Counted from the first letter of the stretch, positions 23,277 through 32,223 are shown. The stretch is 64,000 nt of DNA from Pseudomonas resinovorans NBRC 106553 (GCF_000412695.1 NC_021499.1:2542001-2606000); one strand, 5' to 3'. The notes: generated by a model from the letters alone, not told the origin. Translations and numbers: made by a program.

Positions 23277-23498
23277 GCACCTCGACTCACTTCGCGCCAA
23301 TGGCAACTTCTCCATCTTCTAGCCGAGACGGAGGGTTTGCTGCTCGTGGGGCTCCAGAGCCTGGAGCAAGGGGAGGGTGTCGGTCTGGCCGATCAGCCGG
23401 GAGAAGCCATGGGCGAGGAACTGGGGCTGTTTGTCGACCATCACACAGCGCAGGCGTTGGTGGTGGTGATAGAAAACGATTGGGGTGCATGCGTCGTG
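23277..23498 (-). pseudogene. Broken copy of the BRO-N gene and its small partner gene
   Basis: The minus strand reads HDACTPIVFYHHHQRLRCVMVDKQP... to EPHEQQTLRLG and then stops. This matches residues 2-60 of the intact BRO-N protein at 31344-31811, but the ATG has become GGA and the last ~95 residues are gone. It is fused directly to a remnant of the 3' end of the small gene (KMEKLPLARSES against KSEKWPLS). The damaged terminator stem comes next. The order is the same as at the intact locus, so this is a deleted duplicate. Confidence 0.8.
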
Positions 23499-23745
23499 TC
23501 CCCGCAATCCCGAAGGCGGCCTGACTATGAAATTACTCATGGAGAGGGGGGCTTTGTCGATGATCCGAACAGCCCTGTGAGCCCGCTTCACACTCCCATC
23601 AGAAATTCCCTTCTCATGTTTGCCTGTATCTCGGCGTGAGGAAATTGCCTTTTTTCGTAATTCATTCAGACACGTCTGATAGTTGTAGTGCCGGCTCACA
23701 TGGCAGGCTCCTGCGTTTGTTGTTGACGCAAGGAAGCCCGTCCAC

Positions 23746-26460
23746 ATGCTTGCCGCACTCCGCCCCTTCTTCGACCACAGCCGCCACAAGCTCCAGGTCC
23801 GTGGCCTCGACGCCGCCCTCGACGTGCTCGCCTTCACGGGCACGGAAGCCCTCAGCGAGCCCTTCAGCTACCAGGTGGAATTCACCTCCAGCGAGCGTGA
23901 CCTCCCCGCCGAGCAGCTGCTGGGTCAGCGCGCCAGCTTCAGCCTGCATCCGCCGCCCAGCCCGTTGCCCTTCGCCGGCCTGAGCCTGCCGCCGGCCCAG
24001 CCCTTGCGCACCCTGCATGGGGTGGTCACGGGCTTTCGCCGCCTCTCCGGCTCCAACGACGAAGCCCGCTACGAAGTCACCCTGCAACCGCGCCTGGCCT
24101 TGCTCGGACGCGGCCGCCAATACCGCATCTACCAGCACCTCTCGGTGCCCGAGATCGTCAATCAGATCCTGCGCAGCGAGCGCCACCAGTGGGCGGGGCA
24201 GGACTTCTTCTTCGACCTCACGCGCGAGTACCCCAAGCGCGAACAGGTGATGCAGTACGGCGAGAGCGACCTGGCCTTCATCACCCGCCTGCTGGCCGAA
24301 GTCGGCATCTGGTACCGCTTCACCGCCGACGAGCGGTTGAACATCGACGTCGTCCAGTTCCACGACGACCAGCGCAACTACCAGTTCGATGTTCGCCTGC
24401 CGTACCGCCCGCCGTCCGGCACCAGCGCCAGCGGGCAGGACGCGGTCTGGGCCCTGCAATCGCAGCATGGCGTGGTGGAAAAGGACATCCACGTCCGCGC
24501 CTACGACCCACGCGATGCCGCCGCCCGGCTCGACGGCGATGTCGACCAGAGCCGGGGCGACCCCACCACCTACGGCGAGGCCTACCACTACGCCGAGCAC
24601 TACACCGAACTGGGCGACGCCTACGCCCAGGACGAAGACCTGCAAAGCGAGAGCGGCTACTTCTTCGCTCGCCTGCGGCACGAGCGCTACCTCAATGCCC
24701 GTACCCGCCTCGCCGGCATCGCCAGCAGCGCGACCCTGGCCCCCGGGCAGGTGCTGGGAATCGACGGCGGCGCCCCCGAGGCCTTCGCCCCCGGCGCCGT
24801 CATCACTCGCCTGACCGCCACCGCCGCCCGCGACCACAGCTTCGAAGCCCGCTTCGAGGCCATTCCCTATGTCGAGCACATCTGCTTCCGCCCGCTGTTG
24901 AAGCAAAGGCCGCTGATCGTCGGCACCATCCCGGCGCGGGTCACCAGCCCGCAGCCCGACGACCTCTACAGCCACATCGACCTCGAAGGCCGCTACAAGG
25001 TCAACTTCCTCTTCGACCGCGACACCTGGCCCGCCGGCCAGGAAAGCATGTGGCTGCGCCTGGCCCGCCCCTACGCCGGGGACACCCATGGGCTGCACCT
25101 GCCGCTGATCCAGGGCACCGAAGTGGCCATCGCCTTCGAGCACGGCGACCCCGACAAAGGCTTCATCGCCTTCGCCCTGCACGACAGCCGGCACCCCGAC
25201 CACGTCACCCTGAACAACTACAAGCGCAACGTCCTGCGCACCCCGGCCAACAACAAACTGCGCCTGGACGACACCCGTGGCCAGGAGCACATCAAGCTCA
25301 GCACCGAACACAGCGGCAAGAGCCAGCTCAACCTGGGCCACCTGGTGGATGGGCAGCGGCAGAAGCGCGGCGAAGGCTTCGAGTTGCGTACCGATAACTG
25401 GGGAGCGCTGCGGGCGGGCAAGGGCGTGTTCATCAGCGCCGATGAACAGCCCCGTGCCCAGGGCCAGGTGCTGGCCATGCAGGAGGCCGTGGCCCGCCTC
25501 GAACAAGCCGGCAGCGAGATGCGCAAGCTATCCGACGATGCCGAAACCGCCAAAGCCGACCCCGCCGACGTGCAAGCCCAGCTCACCCTGCTGCGCGAAC
25601 GACTCGATCAACTGAAAGCCTCGGTGGCGCTGCTCAGCGCTCCCCAGGGCATTGCGCTGACCAGTGGCAACCATCTGCAACTGGCCGCCGAGCGTAACCT
25701 CATCGCCAACGCCGGCAACGACGCGTCCGTCAGCGTGGTCAAGCGCCTGTTCATCGGCGTGGGGGAGGGCGTGAGCCTGTTCGTGCGCAAGCTGGGGCTG
25801 AAACTCATCGCCAACCAGGGCGCGGTGCAGATCCAGGCGCAGAACGACCGGATGGAGCTGATTGCCCGCCATGGCCTGGACATCGTCAGCAGCGAAGACG
25901 AAATCCACATCAGCGCCAAGAAGAAGATCGTCCTCAATGCCGGCGGCACCTACATCAGCCTGGATGCCTGCGGCATCGAGTCCGGCACCCAGGGTGACTA
26001 CCTGATCAAGGCGGCGCACTTCGACTACCAGGGGCCGGCCAGCATGACCGCCGCCCATCCGGCGTATCCCAAGCTCGAGTCCAGCCCAACCCTGCGGTTG
26101 AGCATCCTTCAAGTTCCGAATGCATCGATGCTGGCCTGGGCGGGTATGCCCTACACGCTGTACGCCGATGGCGCGCCCGTTGACCAGGGTGTTCTGGACG
26201 CCAGTGGAGAAGTCGCCATCCAGCATGCAGTCATTACCCGTCAGTACATGCTCAAGCTAAGTAATGGCGTGGCGTACCAGTTCCCGGTCCCCAGCGAATA
26301 CCGCAACCCCGAGCAGGCACATCTGGCGAACAGAGGCTTGCACCACCACCACACTCAAGACGCCCCCCAAGCGCTACAACCTGGCTCGCACACGGACCAG
26401 CGCTTGCTCTATGCCTTCCGGCTGGACGGCACTCCGGGCACCGAAGGAGAGTCGGCATGA
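23746..26460 (+). CDS. vgrG: Type VI secretion tip protein VgrG (TssI)
   Basis: The 904-residue protein has the gp27-like opening FTGTEALSEPFSYQVEF, the central VgrG region (GRYKVNFLFDRDTWPAG...SMWLRLARPYAGDTHGLHLPLIQGTEVAIAFEHGDPDKGFI) and HTLRLDDTRGQEHIKLSTEHSGKSQLNLGH. A DUF2345-like beta-helix (AERNLIANAGNDASV...KKKIVLNAGGTYISLDACGIE) follows. A C-terminal extension of about 120 residues (from SPTLRLSILQ, with a His run HHHHTQD) probably binds the effector. It overlaps the phospholipase gene by 4 bases. No other T6SS structural genes are in the window, so this is an orphan VgrG-effector island. Confidence 0.93.
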   Translation: MLAALRPFFDHSRHKLQVRGLDAALDVLAFTGTEALSEPFSYQVEFTSSERDLPAEQLLGQRASFSLHPPPSPLPFAGLSLPPAQPLRTLHGVVTGFRRLSGSNDEARYEVTLQPRLALLGRGRQYRIYQHLSVPEIVNQILRSERHQWAGQDFFFDLTREYPKREQVMQYGESDLAFITRLLAEVGIWYRFTADERLNIDVVQFHDDQRNYQFDVRLPYRPPSGTSASGQDAVWALQSQHGVVEKDIHVRAYDPRDAAARLDGDVDQSRGDPTTYGEAYHYAEHYTELGDAYAQDEDLQSESGYFFARLRHERYLNARTRLAGIASSATLAPGQVLGIDGGAPEAFAPGAVITRLTATAARDHSFEARFEAIPYVEHICFRPLLKQRPLIVGTIPARVTSPQPDDLYSHIDLEGRYKVNFLFDRDTWPAGQESMWLRLARPYAGDTHGLHLPLIQGTEVAIAFEHGDPDKGFIAFALHDSRHPDHVTLNNYKRNVLRTPANNKLRLDDTRGQEHIKLSTEHSGKSQLNLGHLVDGQRQKRGEGFELRTDNWGALRAGKGVFISADEQPRAQGQVLAMQEAVARLEQAGSEMRKLSDDAETAKADPADVQAQLTLLRERLDQLKASVALLSAPQGIALTSGNHLQLAAERNLIANAGNDASVSVVKRLFIGVGEGVSLFVRKLGLKLIANQGAVQIQAQNDRMELIARHGLDIVSSEDEIHISAKKKIVLNAGGTYISLDACGIESGTQGDYLIKAAHFDYQGPASMTAAHPAYPKLESSPTLRLSILQVPNASMLAWAGMPYTLYADGAPVDQGVLDASGEVAIQHAVITRQYMLKLSNGVAYQFPVPSEYRNPEQAHLANRGLHHHHTQDAPQALQPGSHTDQRLLYAFRLDGTPGTEGESA

Positions 26461-28340
26461 CCCAGCAAGCCATCGTGGTGCCCATCGCCCTGCAGCACAC
26501 GCATACAGCCACCGCCACCTCTCCCTGGTTCGTCCAGCGCACCGAGTACCCGCCGATGCTGACGGACTACCGCTACCTCATCAACGGCGAGGCCACCTTC
26601 AAAGCCGTGCACGAGGCCATCGAGAAGGCGGAAGCCTCCATCGACATCATTTGCTGGGGTTTCCAGCCTTCCATGTACTTCATCCGTGACGGCGAGCAGC
26701 CCGCCATCGGCAAACTGCTGGAGGCCAAGGCCCGGGAAGGTGTGCGCGTGCGGATACTGGGTTGGGAAATGCTGTTCAACAGCGCCGGTCTCGGAGGGGA
26801 GGCAAACCTACCCGGCAAACGCCCGAACCTCAAGCATCGCGCGGGACAGACCGCCAGCGACGAACAGCACCGCGAAGACGAGCGCTGGTTCAGCACCTAT
26901 GCGGTGTCGGATGGCGATGCGGCGCAACGCGTGAACAGCGGCGTGCCGGTGTTCGTCAGCCGTGACTTCAGTGGGGTCGATCGAGACCGCATCAAAGCCG
27001 ATCTCGGGCAAAGCAGCCTGGACCGGGAACTGAGCGGGAGAACGCGCACCGCTCTGAAATGGTCCGCCTCGCACCACCAGAAAAGTGTCCTGGTCGACTA
27101 CGAGCTGCCCGAGAAAGCGGTCGGCTTCGTCATGGGCCACAACATGCTCGACGCGTACTGGGACACCAACGCCCATTCGGCGTTGAAACGCCCCGACCCC
27201 AAGCGACCCAACCCCACCCCGCAAACCCATGCCCCCGACCGGGGTCCGCGTGGCGCCTTGCCCTGCCAGGACATCTCCTGCCGTGTGACCGGGCCGATCC
27301 TCGAGCACCTGCACCGGAACTTCGCCGATGCCTGGCTGAAGGAGACCGGCGAGGACCTGCTCAGTGCTCGCCAGGGTCTCGTCCAGGGCCGGGCCGTCAC
27401 CGTCGGCACGGCGACATTGCGCGTCCCCTTCGCGGCGCCATCCGAAGCGGCCGATGGCAGCACCCAACTGCTCGCTCAGCTGCTGCGCACCCAGCCCCAG
27501 GCCGGCAAGCAGGACATCCAGGCCGCCTACCTGCAGGCGGTGAACAACGCCACCCAGCTCATCTATATCGAAAACCAGTACTTCCGCTGGCCACCGCTGG
27601 CCGAGGCGATAAAAAGGGCTGCCGCCGAGCAGACCGCGGCCGGACGTGACCCTGTCCTGCATGGGGCGATCCATCTCTTCGTGATCACCAACGTCACCGA
27701 TGGTGGCATCGGCAAGGGCACCGTCAACACCCAGCGCATGCTGGAAAGCCTGGGTCGAACGGACACCATTCCCAAGGTCACCAAGCTGCGGCGCATCGAA
27801 AAAGCCACGCGGGACATGCCACCCAAGCCCCGGCCCGAGGGCGGCAATGACCGGTATGGGCACAGGAAGCTTGCCGAATGGCAGGCAGAACTGGACCGGC
27901 AGATCAAGAAAATCGAAGACGAGACGCTGGTCCCGGAAACGATCCCCGGCCTGAAAGTCCATGTCTGCTCGCTGGTGGCCCCCGACTCGCCGCCGGGCGC
28001 GCCCTGGATGCCGGTGTACATCCACTCCAAGCTGATGATCGTCAACGACGTCTTCACCACCCACGGCTCGGCCAATATCAACACCCGCAGCATGCAGGTG
28101 GACAGCGAACTGAATATCGCCCACGAGTGGCATGACGTGACGCGAGCGATGCGGCGCGAGCTCTTCGACCTGCATACCGCTGGGAAGGGGGCGCAGGATG
28201 ATCCGGAAGATGCATTTGATGCATGGACAGAAATCATCAACAAAAACAAAGACCTTAAAAGCAACAAGAGTTCCCCTGGCCCCTCGACGCCCCTCGTTGA
28301 GTTCCATTACGACAAGACCACCATGAGCAATCTCGACTGA
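26457..28340 (+). CDS. Phospholipase D-type T6SS effector (Tle5/PldB-like)
   Basis: The 627-residue protein has two HKD catalytic motifs. The first, HHQKSVLVD (His207, Lys209, Asp214), is canonical. The second, HSKLMIVND (His523, Lys525), has Asn530 where the consensus Asp stands, with Asp531 next. GSANINTRSM follows it as in PLDs. There is no signal peptide, as expected for VgrG-delivered cargo. Tle5 enzymes hydrolyse membrane phospholipids in the periplasm of rivals. The two genes that follow encode Sel1-like lipoproteins, matching the immunity set known behind PldB. The gene is coupled to vgrG by a 4-base overlap. Confidence 0.9.
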   Translation: MTQQAIVVPIALQHTHTATATSPWFVQRTEYPPMLTDYRYLINGEATFKAVHEAIEKAEASIDIICWGFQPSMYFIRDGEQPAIGKLLEAKAREGVRVRILGWEMLFNSAGLGGEANLPGKRPNLKHRAGQTASDEQHREDERWFSTYAVSDGDAAQRVNSGVPVFVSRDFSGVDRDRIKADLGQSSLDRELSGRTRTALKWSASHHQKSVLVDYELPEKAVGFVMGHNMLDAYWDTNAHSALKRPDPKRPNPTPQTHAPDRGPRGALPCQDISCRVTGPILEHLHRNFADAWLKETGEDLLSARQGLVQGRAVTVGTATLRVPFAAPSEAADGSTQLLAQLLRTQPQAGKQDIQAAYLQAVNNATQLIYIENQYFRWPPLAEAIKRAAAEQTAAGRDPVLHGAIHLFVITNVTDGGIGKGTVNTQRMLESLGRTDTIPKVTKLRRIEKATRDMPPKPRPEGGNDRYGHRKLAEWQAELDRQIKKIEDETLVPETIPGLKVHVCSLVAPDSPPGAPWMPVYIHSKLMIVNDVFTTHGSANINTRSMQVDSELNIAHEWHDVTRAMRRELFDLHTAGKGAQDDPEDAFDAWTEIINKNKDLKSNKSSPGPSTPLVEFHYDKTTMSNLD

Positions 28341-29617
28341 TGCGCCGGATTCTTCTACTGGCCACTGCATTGTTAGCCGCCTGTGGCAGCGGCGGTACTC
28401 ACTGGAAAAAGGATGCCTCCATGGACCGACTCTCCCGGATCAAGGCCGACCTGGCCTTCACCTGCGCGCACGAACGCTTTCCCGAGCCCTCGGCGGACAG
28501 CGACCAGGTATTCAAATACGCCCGCTGGCTGGAGAAGAACAACCAGCTCAAGCAGGACAAGGCGGTGGATGGGCAGATCGAACGGCTCTATCGCATCGCC
28601 GCCGAAAACGACCATGCCAAGGCCAATATCAACCTGCAGAACGGCAGCATGCGGGGTCGCCGATATGGGCTGACCGGCGAGGAGAACCTGCGGCTAAGCC
28701 AGCAACTCATGGATGCCGGTGTGGCTACCGGCTACTACTTCGTGGGCATCTTCCTGAATCAAGGCTCGGCGGGTTTGCAGCAAGACGAGGCAATGGCCCT
28801 GCGTTACTTCCGCAAGGCTGCCGATGAAGGCAGCGCCAATGCCCAGGCCTATGTCGCTGAAAAGCTGGCACCGAGTGATATTGCCCCCGATATCGCCCGG
28901 CAGATGCGCCGCTGTGCTGCTGAGCAGGGGCAAGGGGATGCGGCTGTTTCTCTAGGGGTTAATCTCCAAGGTAAAAGGCAGTATCAAGAGGCTCTTGAAG
29001 CGTTCCAGTTGGGTGTGGCAGCAGGCACCAGCGTATCAGCTTCGTTTTTGTACAAAGCGTTTCGTAACCCTCCGCCTACTAACGAGTTGCACTACCTGGC
29101 GCAACCGGAGGACCTGGAGCGCGCCGATCGCTACGAAAAGATCTGGCGCATCCTTGCACGATCCTCTTACGCCAGCCCCACGGTCCCCGAGATCAACGAG
29201 ATCGTGCCGTTGCCGCCCGCCAAGCTGCCGCCGTGGGATGGCAAGCTGAAATGGCTGGAAGAACGCCTGGCCAACGTTCCGCCCCCCAAGCCCAGCGAGG
29301 CACTGATCCACCAGCTCGCCAATGCCAGGAAGCTCGACCCCGCCACGGGCAAGCCCCTCCCCGACTCCCCGGTGTTCAGCGGTTACGGCTTCCCCCTGCG
29401 CACGGCCTACAGCGGTGCGCTGTGCCCTCACGCGGGCTACTGGAAAGTCATGTGGCCGATGGCGCTGGAGGTGCAATGGCGCGAGGTCACTCGCTACTTC
29501 GAAGAAGGCGAAGAGCTGCCGCCCGAAATCGTCCAGCGGGTCCATGAGCGTCCCTGGCCCTTCACCGACAAGGTGACGGAACGCCTCGAACGGGTGCAGT
29601 GGGGAATGCTCGGCTAG
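28340..29617 (+). CDS. Sel1-repeat immunity lipoprotein, copy 1 (Tli5b-like)
   Basis: The 425-residue protein starts inside the effector stop codon. A lipoprotein signal (LLATALLAACGSGG, lipobox LLAAC) sends it to the periplasmic face of a membrane. Sel1-like helical repeats (MALRYFRKAADEGSANAQAYVAEKLA) and a conserved C-terminal DUF6396-like domain (ALCPHAGYWKVMWPMALEVQWREV) follow. It probably binds and blocks the phospholipase before it reaches the membrane. It is almost identical to the next gene except for a central patch and scattered sites. Confidence 0.85.
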   Translation: MRRILLLATALLAACGSGGTHWKKDASMDRLSRIKADLAFTCAHERFPEPSADSDQVFKYARWLEKNNQLKQDKAVDGQIERLYRIAAENDHAKANINLQNGSMRGRRYGLTGEENLRLSQQLMDAGVATGYYFVGIFLNQGSAGLQQDEAMALRYFRKAADEGSANAQAYVAEKLAPSDIAPDIARQMRRCAAEQGQGDAAVSLGVNLQGKRQYQEALEAFQLGVAAGTSVSASFLYKAFRNPPPTNELHYLAQPEDLERADRYEKIWRILARSSYASPTVPEINEIVPLPPAKLPPWDGKLKWLEERLANVPPPKPSEALIHQLANARKLDPATGKPLPDSPVFSGYGFPLRTAYSGALCPHAGYWKVMWPMALEVQWREVTRYFEEGEELPPEIVQRVHERPWPFTDKVTERLERVQWGMLG

Positions 29618-29681
29618 TGCCTGCGCTGTGCCCCACCAGGGCATTCCATGACCACTCACCCACCACGAGCGATTTCGACGG

Positions 29682-30965
29682 ATGCGTCTGATTCTTCTAC
29701 TGGTCACTGCATGCTTGGCCGCCTGCGGCAGCGGCGGGATTCCCTGGAAAAAGGATGCCTCCATGGACCGACTCTCCCGGATCAAGGCCGACCTGGCCTT
29801 CACCTGCGCGCACGAACGCTTTCCCGAGCCCTCGGCGGACAGCGACCAGGTATTCAAATACGCCCGCTGGCTGGAGAAGAACAACCAGCTCAAGCAGGAC
29901 AAGGCGGTGGATGGGCAGATCGAACGGCTCTACCGCATCGCCGCCGAAAACGGCCATGCCAAGGCCACTATCAACCTGCAGAACGGGAGCATGCGGGGCC
30001 GTCGTTACGGGCTGACCGGCGAGGAGAACCTGCGGCTAAGCCAGCAACTCATGGATGCCGGTGTGGCTACCGGCTACTACTTCGTGGGCATCTTCCTGAA
30101 TCAAGGCTCGGCGGGTTTGCAGCAAGACGAGGCAATGGCCCTGCGTTACTTCCGCAAGGCTGCCGATGAAGGCAGTGCCAACGCCCAGTACTATGTCGGT
30201 GACAAGTTGGCACCGAGTAATATGGCGCCGGATGTGGCTCGGCAAATGCTCCGCTGTGCCGCTGAGCAGGGGCAGCGGGACGCTGCATCTGATCTCGGTG
30301 TTGATTTGAAGCTAGGAACTCAATATCAGGACGCTCTTGAAGCGTTCCAGTTGGGTGTGGCAGCCGGTGACAGCGTATCAGCTTCTTTTTTGTACAAAGC
30401 GTTTCGTAACCCTCCGCCTACTAACGAGTTGCACTACCTGGCGCAACCGGAGGACCTGGAGCGCGCCGATCGCTACGAAAAGATCTGGCGCATCCTTGCA
30501 CGATCCTCTTACGCCAGCCCCACGGTCCCCGAGATCAACGAGATCGTGCCGTTGCCGCCCGCCAAGCTGCCGCCGTGGGACGGCAAGCTGCAATGGCTGG
30601 AAGAGCGCCTGGCCAACGTCCCGCCCCCCAAGCCCAGCGAGGCACTGATCCACCAGCTCGCCAATGCCAGGAAGCTCGACCCTGCCACGGGCAAGCCCCT
30701 TCCCGACTCCCCGGTGTTCAGTGGTTACGGCTTCCCCCTGCGCACGGCCTACAGCGGCGCGCTGTGCCCTCACGCGGGCTACTGGAAAGTCATGTGGCCG
30801 ATGGCGCTGGAGGTGCAATGGCGCGAGGTCACGCGCTACTTCGAAGAAGGCGAAGAGTTGCCGCCCGAAATCGTCCAGCGGGTCCATGAACGTCCCTGGC
30901 CCTTCACCGACAAGGTGACGGAGCGCCTGGAGCGGGTGCAGTGGGGGATGCTGGATGAGGCTTAG
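29682..30965 (+). CDS. Sel1-repeat immunity lipoprotein, copy 2 (Tli5b-like)
   Basis: The 427-residue tandem paralogue of the preceding gene begins 64 bases after it. The lipobox is LVTACLAACGSGG. Long blocks are identical to copy 1 at the DNA level, for example most of 29760-29935 against 28418-28593. About residues 168-215 differ (NAQYYVGDKLAPSNMAPDVARQM...DLKLGTQYQDALEAFQLG against NAQAYVAEKLAPSDIAPDIARQM...NLQGKRQYQEALEAFQLG). A second immunity gene with a changed patch could widen protection to variant effectors. That is inference. Confidence 0.85.
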   Translation: MRLILLLVTACLAACGSGGIPWKKDASMDRLSRIKADLAFTCAHERFPEPSADSDQVFKYARWLEKNNQLKQDKAVDGQIERLYRIAAENGHAKATINLQNGSMRGRRYGLTGEENLRLSQQLMDAGVATGYYFVGIFLNQGSAGLQQDEAMALRYFRKAADEGSANAQYYVGDKLAPSNMAPDVARQMLRCAAEQGQRDAASDLGVDLKLGTQYQDALEAFQLGVAAGDSVSASFLYKAFRNPPPTNELHYLAQPEDLERADRYEKIWRILARSSYASPTVPEINEIVPLPPAKLPPWDGKLQWLEERLANVPPPKPSEALIHQLANARKLDPATGKPLPDSPVFSGYGFPLRTAYSGALCPHAGYWKVMWPMALEVQWREVTRYFEEGEELPPEIVQRVHERPWPFTDKVTERLERVQWGMLDEA

Positions 30966-31027
30966 GGGCGTTGGGTAGGAGCTCTGGGCCTAGCATTGCC
31001 GCACTTGTAGTGACTTCATTCGCAAAA

Positions 31028-31083
31028 GGGGCAACCCCGTTGCCCCCAACAAAAGGCCCCTCCCCGAACCCGGAAGAGGGGCC
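31028..31083 (-). terminator. Terminator stem after the BRO-N/small-gene pair
   Basis: On the minus strand GGCCCCTCTTCCGG..GGGAGGGGCC (31055-31083) is followed by TTTTGTTGG. Beyond it lies a perfect GGGGCAAC-CCC-GTTGCCCC hairpin (31028-31046). It serves the minus-strand pair and, from the other side, may end the immunity gene transcript. It is a near copy of the stems at 21151-21179 and 23248-23276. Confidence 0.8.
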
Positions 31084-31095
31084 CCACGCCTCAAC

Positions 31096-31347
31096 TCACA
31101 GCGAACTCAACGGCCATTTCTCGCTCTTCGCCAACTGCCAGAAATCCTCCTGGCTGCTGCGCGACAGAAGAATGACCGCTTCCATCACCGCGCCTTCACG
31201 GTATTCATTGAGATAGGGTCCGGGAATGCAGGGCCGGAGCCCCGCGTTGTCCAGCAGCACCTCCGCCAGCACCTGCACCGTATGCAGCCGCGAATCCAGC
31301 CGGTTCACCAGCTCCCGCAGCCGGCGTTCGCTCAGTTCCTCGCTCAT
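31096..31347 (-). CDS. Small helical protein of unknown function, partner of the BRO-N gene
   Basis: The start is the ATG at 31347, within the BRO-N stop (ATGA overlap); a longer frame lies inside the BRO-N gene. The 83-residue product MSEELSERRLRELVNRLDSRLHTVQVLAEVLL... ends LLSRSSQEDFWQLAKSEKWPLSSL and looks mostly helical. No family is recognised. Its coupling to a BRO-N protein, and the joint loss of both in the copy at 23277-23498, suggest that they act together. Confidence 0.75.
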   Translation of the reverse strand: MSEELSERRLRELVNRLDSRLHTVQVLAEVLLDNAGLRPCIPGPYLNEYREGAVMEAVILLSRSSQEDFWQLAKSEKWPLSSL

Positions 31348-31811
31348 ACCGACGCCTCCTTGTTTGAGCCGATGAAGGCCGGCAGATCGCGCCAGGCCAC
31401 CCACACCTCGCCCTGCCAGCGCACCACACCGATTCGCCGGCCTTCATAGCTCAGCGCGTCCCGGCGCGGCGCCGCATCCGGCTCCCGGTGATAGTCATGC
31501 AGCGTTGGCACCAGCACCTCGCTGAGCCAGCGGCCGATCTGGCTTTGGGCTAGCTCGCCGAACAGGAACAACGCCTTGTAGGCACCGATATCGCTGATGG
31601 CGGTGGCGTCTTCATGGAAGTCGTGGGTGTAGCCGAGGCGGAGGGTTTGCTGCTCGTGGGGCTCCAGGGCCTGGAGCAGGGATTGGGCGTCGGGAAGGTC
31701 GATCAGCCGCGCGAAATCATGGGCGATGAACCAGGGCTGGTTGTCGACCATCAGGGCGCGCAGGCGCTGGTGGTGGTGATGGAAAACGAGAGGGGTGTAT
31801 GCGTCGTGCAT
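31344..31811 (-). CDS. BRO-N domain (phage antirepressor-like) protein
   Basis: The 155-residue protein carries a single BRO-N domain: VMVDNQPWFIAHDFARLIDLPDAQSLLQALEPHEQQTLRLGY, then LFLFGELAQSQIGRWLSEVLVPTLHDYHRE. This is the DNA-binding half of phage antirepressors. In bacteria such stand-alone forms occur in phage-derived or defence-linked islands. It is followed, with an ATGA overlap, by an 83-residue helical protein. It is probably a remnant of a mobile element that carried or neighbours the T6SS island. Confidence 0.85.
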   Translation of the reverse strand: MHDAYTPLVFHHHHQRLRALMVDNQPWFIAHDFARLIDLPDAQSLLQALEPHEQQTLRLGYTHDFHEDATAISDIGAYKALFLFGELAQSQIGRWLSEVLVPTLHDYHREPDAAPRRDALSYEGRRIGVVRWQGEVWVAWRDLPAFIGSNKEASV

Positions 31812-31877
31812 GATTAATCTCCAATGTTGAGTTGAAGACCACCGCCCACGCTGTCATCGAGGGTGGCAAGTCACGCG

Positions 31878-32064
31878 GGGTTGACAGACCGGCAACATTG
31901 GAACCGGCAGATCGCGAGGATCTCCCCGCGCGACCTGCCATAGAGCAGTGCAGCTATTAGCTGCATGCGTGCAAGAGCCTGCAAAAAACGTCCGCCGTCT
32001 TTCGCATGCACCCTGCGGCGCGATCGCGCCAATGTTGTTTCGGGCTGTCAAACCCGGCCACGGG
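31878..32064. repeat. Facing inverted motifs of the form TTGACAGnCCG..CAACATTGG
   Basis: On the plus strand GTTGACAGACCGG then CAACATTGG (31880-31901). On the minus strand TTTGACAGCCCGAAA then CAACATTGG (32062-32029). Both are preceded by a CGGGG or CCGGG. They face one another about 185 bases apart end to end, like termini of a small non-autonomous element or twin operator sites. TTGACA also fits a -35 box. Confidence 0.5.
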
Positions 32065-32186
32065 ATTGACCGTGACGGAGGGGACACTAGCCAGGGCGCG
32101 CGTAGGGCCTCAAGGCTAACGAGGTGTAGGAAAGGTCTCTGTAGGCCAGAGAAAAGATATGCGGAAATATCTGTAGGACGAGACCG

Positions 32187-32223
32187 CGCGGGCAGCGCTG
32201 TTGCGCTGGCCCGCCGGCTTTTT
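32187..32223 (+). terminator. Strong orphan rho-independent terminator, possible end of a small RNA
   Basis: GCGGGCAGCGC-TGTT-GCGCTGGCCCGC forms a long GC stem followed shortly by CTTTTTC. No plus-strand gene ends here. The preceding 150 bases include AGGTGTAGGAAAGGTCTCTGTAGG and other non-coding sequence, so an untranslated transcript is plausible. Confidence 0.65.

Larger units (their letters stand above)
22956..23745. other. 790-base gap before the T6SS island: BCCT promoter region, repeats, BRO-N pseudogene, VgrG leader
   Basis: From left to right it holds the BCCT upstream region (22956-23160, no recognised operator), a GTTGGGTTTCGC-type repeat (23184-23211), the damaged terminator stem (23248-23276) and the BRO-N/small-gene pseudogene (23277-23498). 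About 245 bases then precede vgrG with no gene-like frame; that AT-richer part (23560-23700) is probably the vgrG promoter. Confidence 0.65.
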
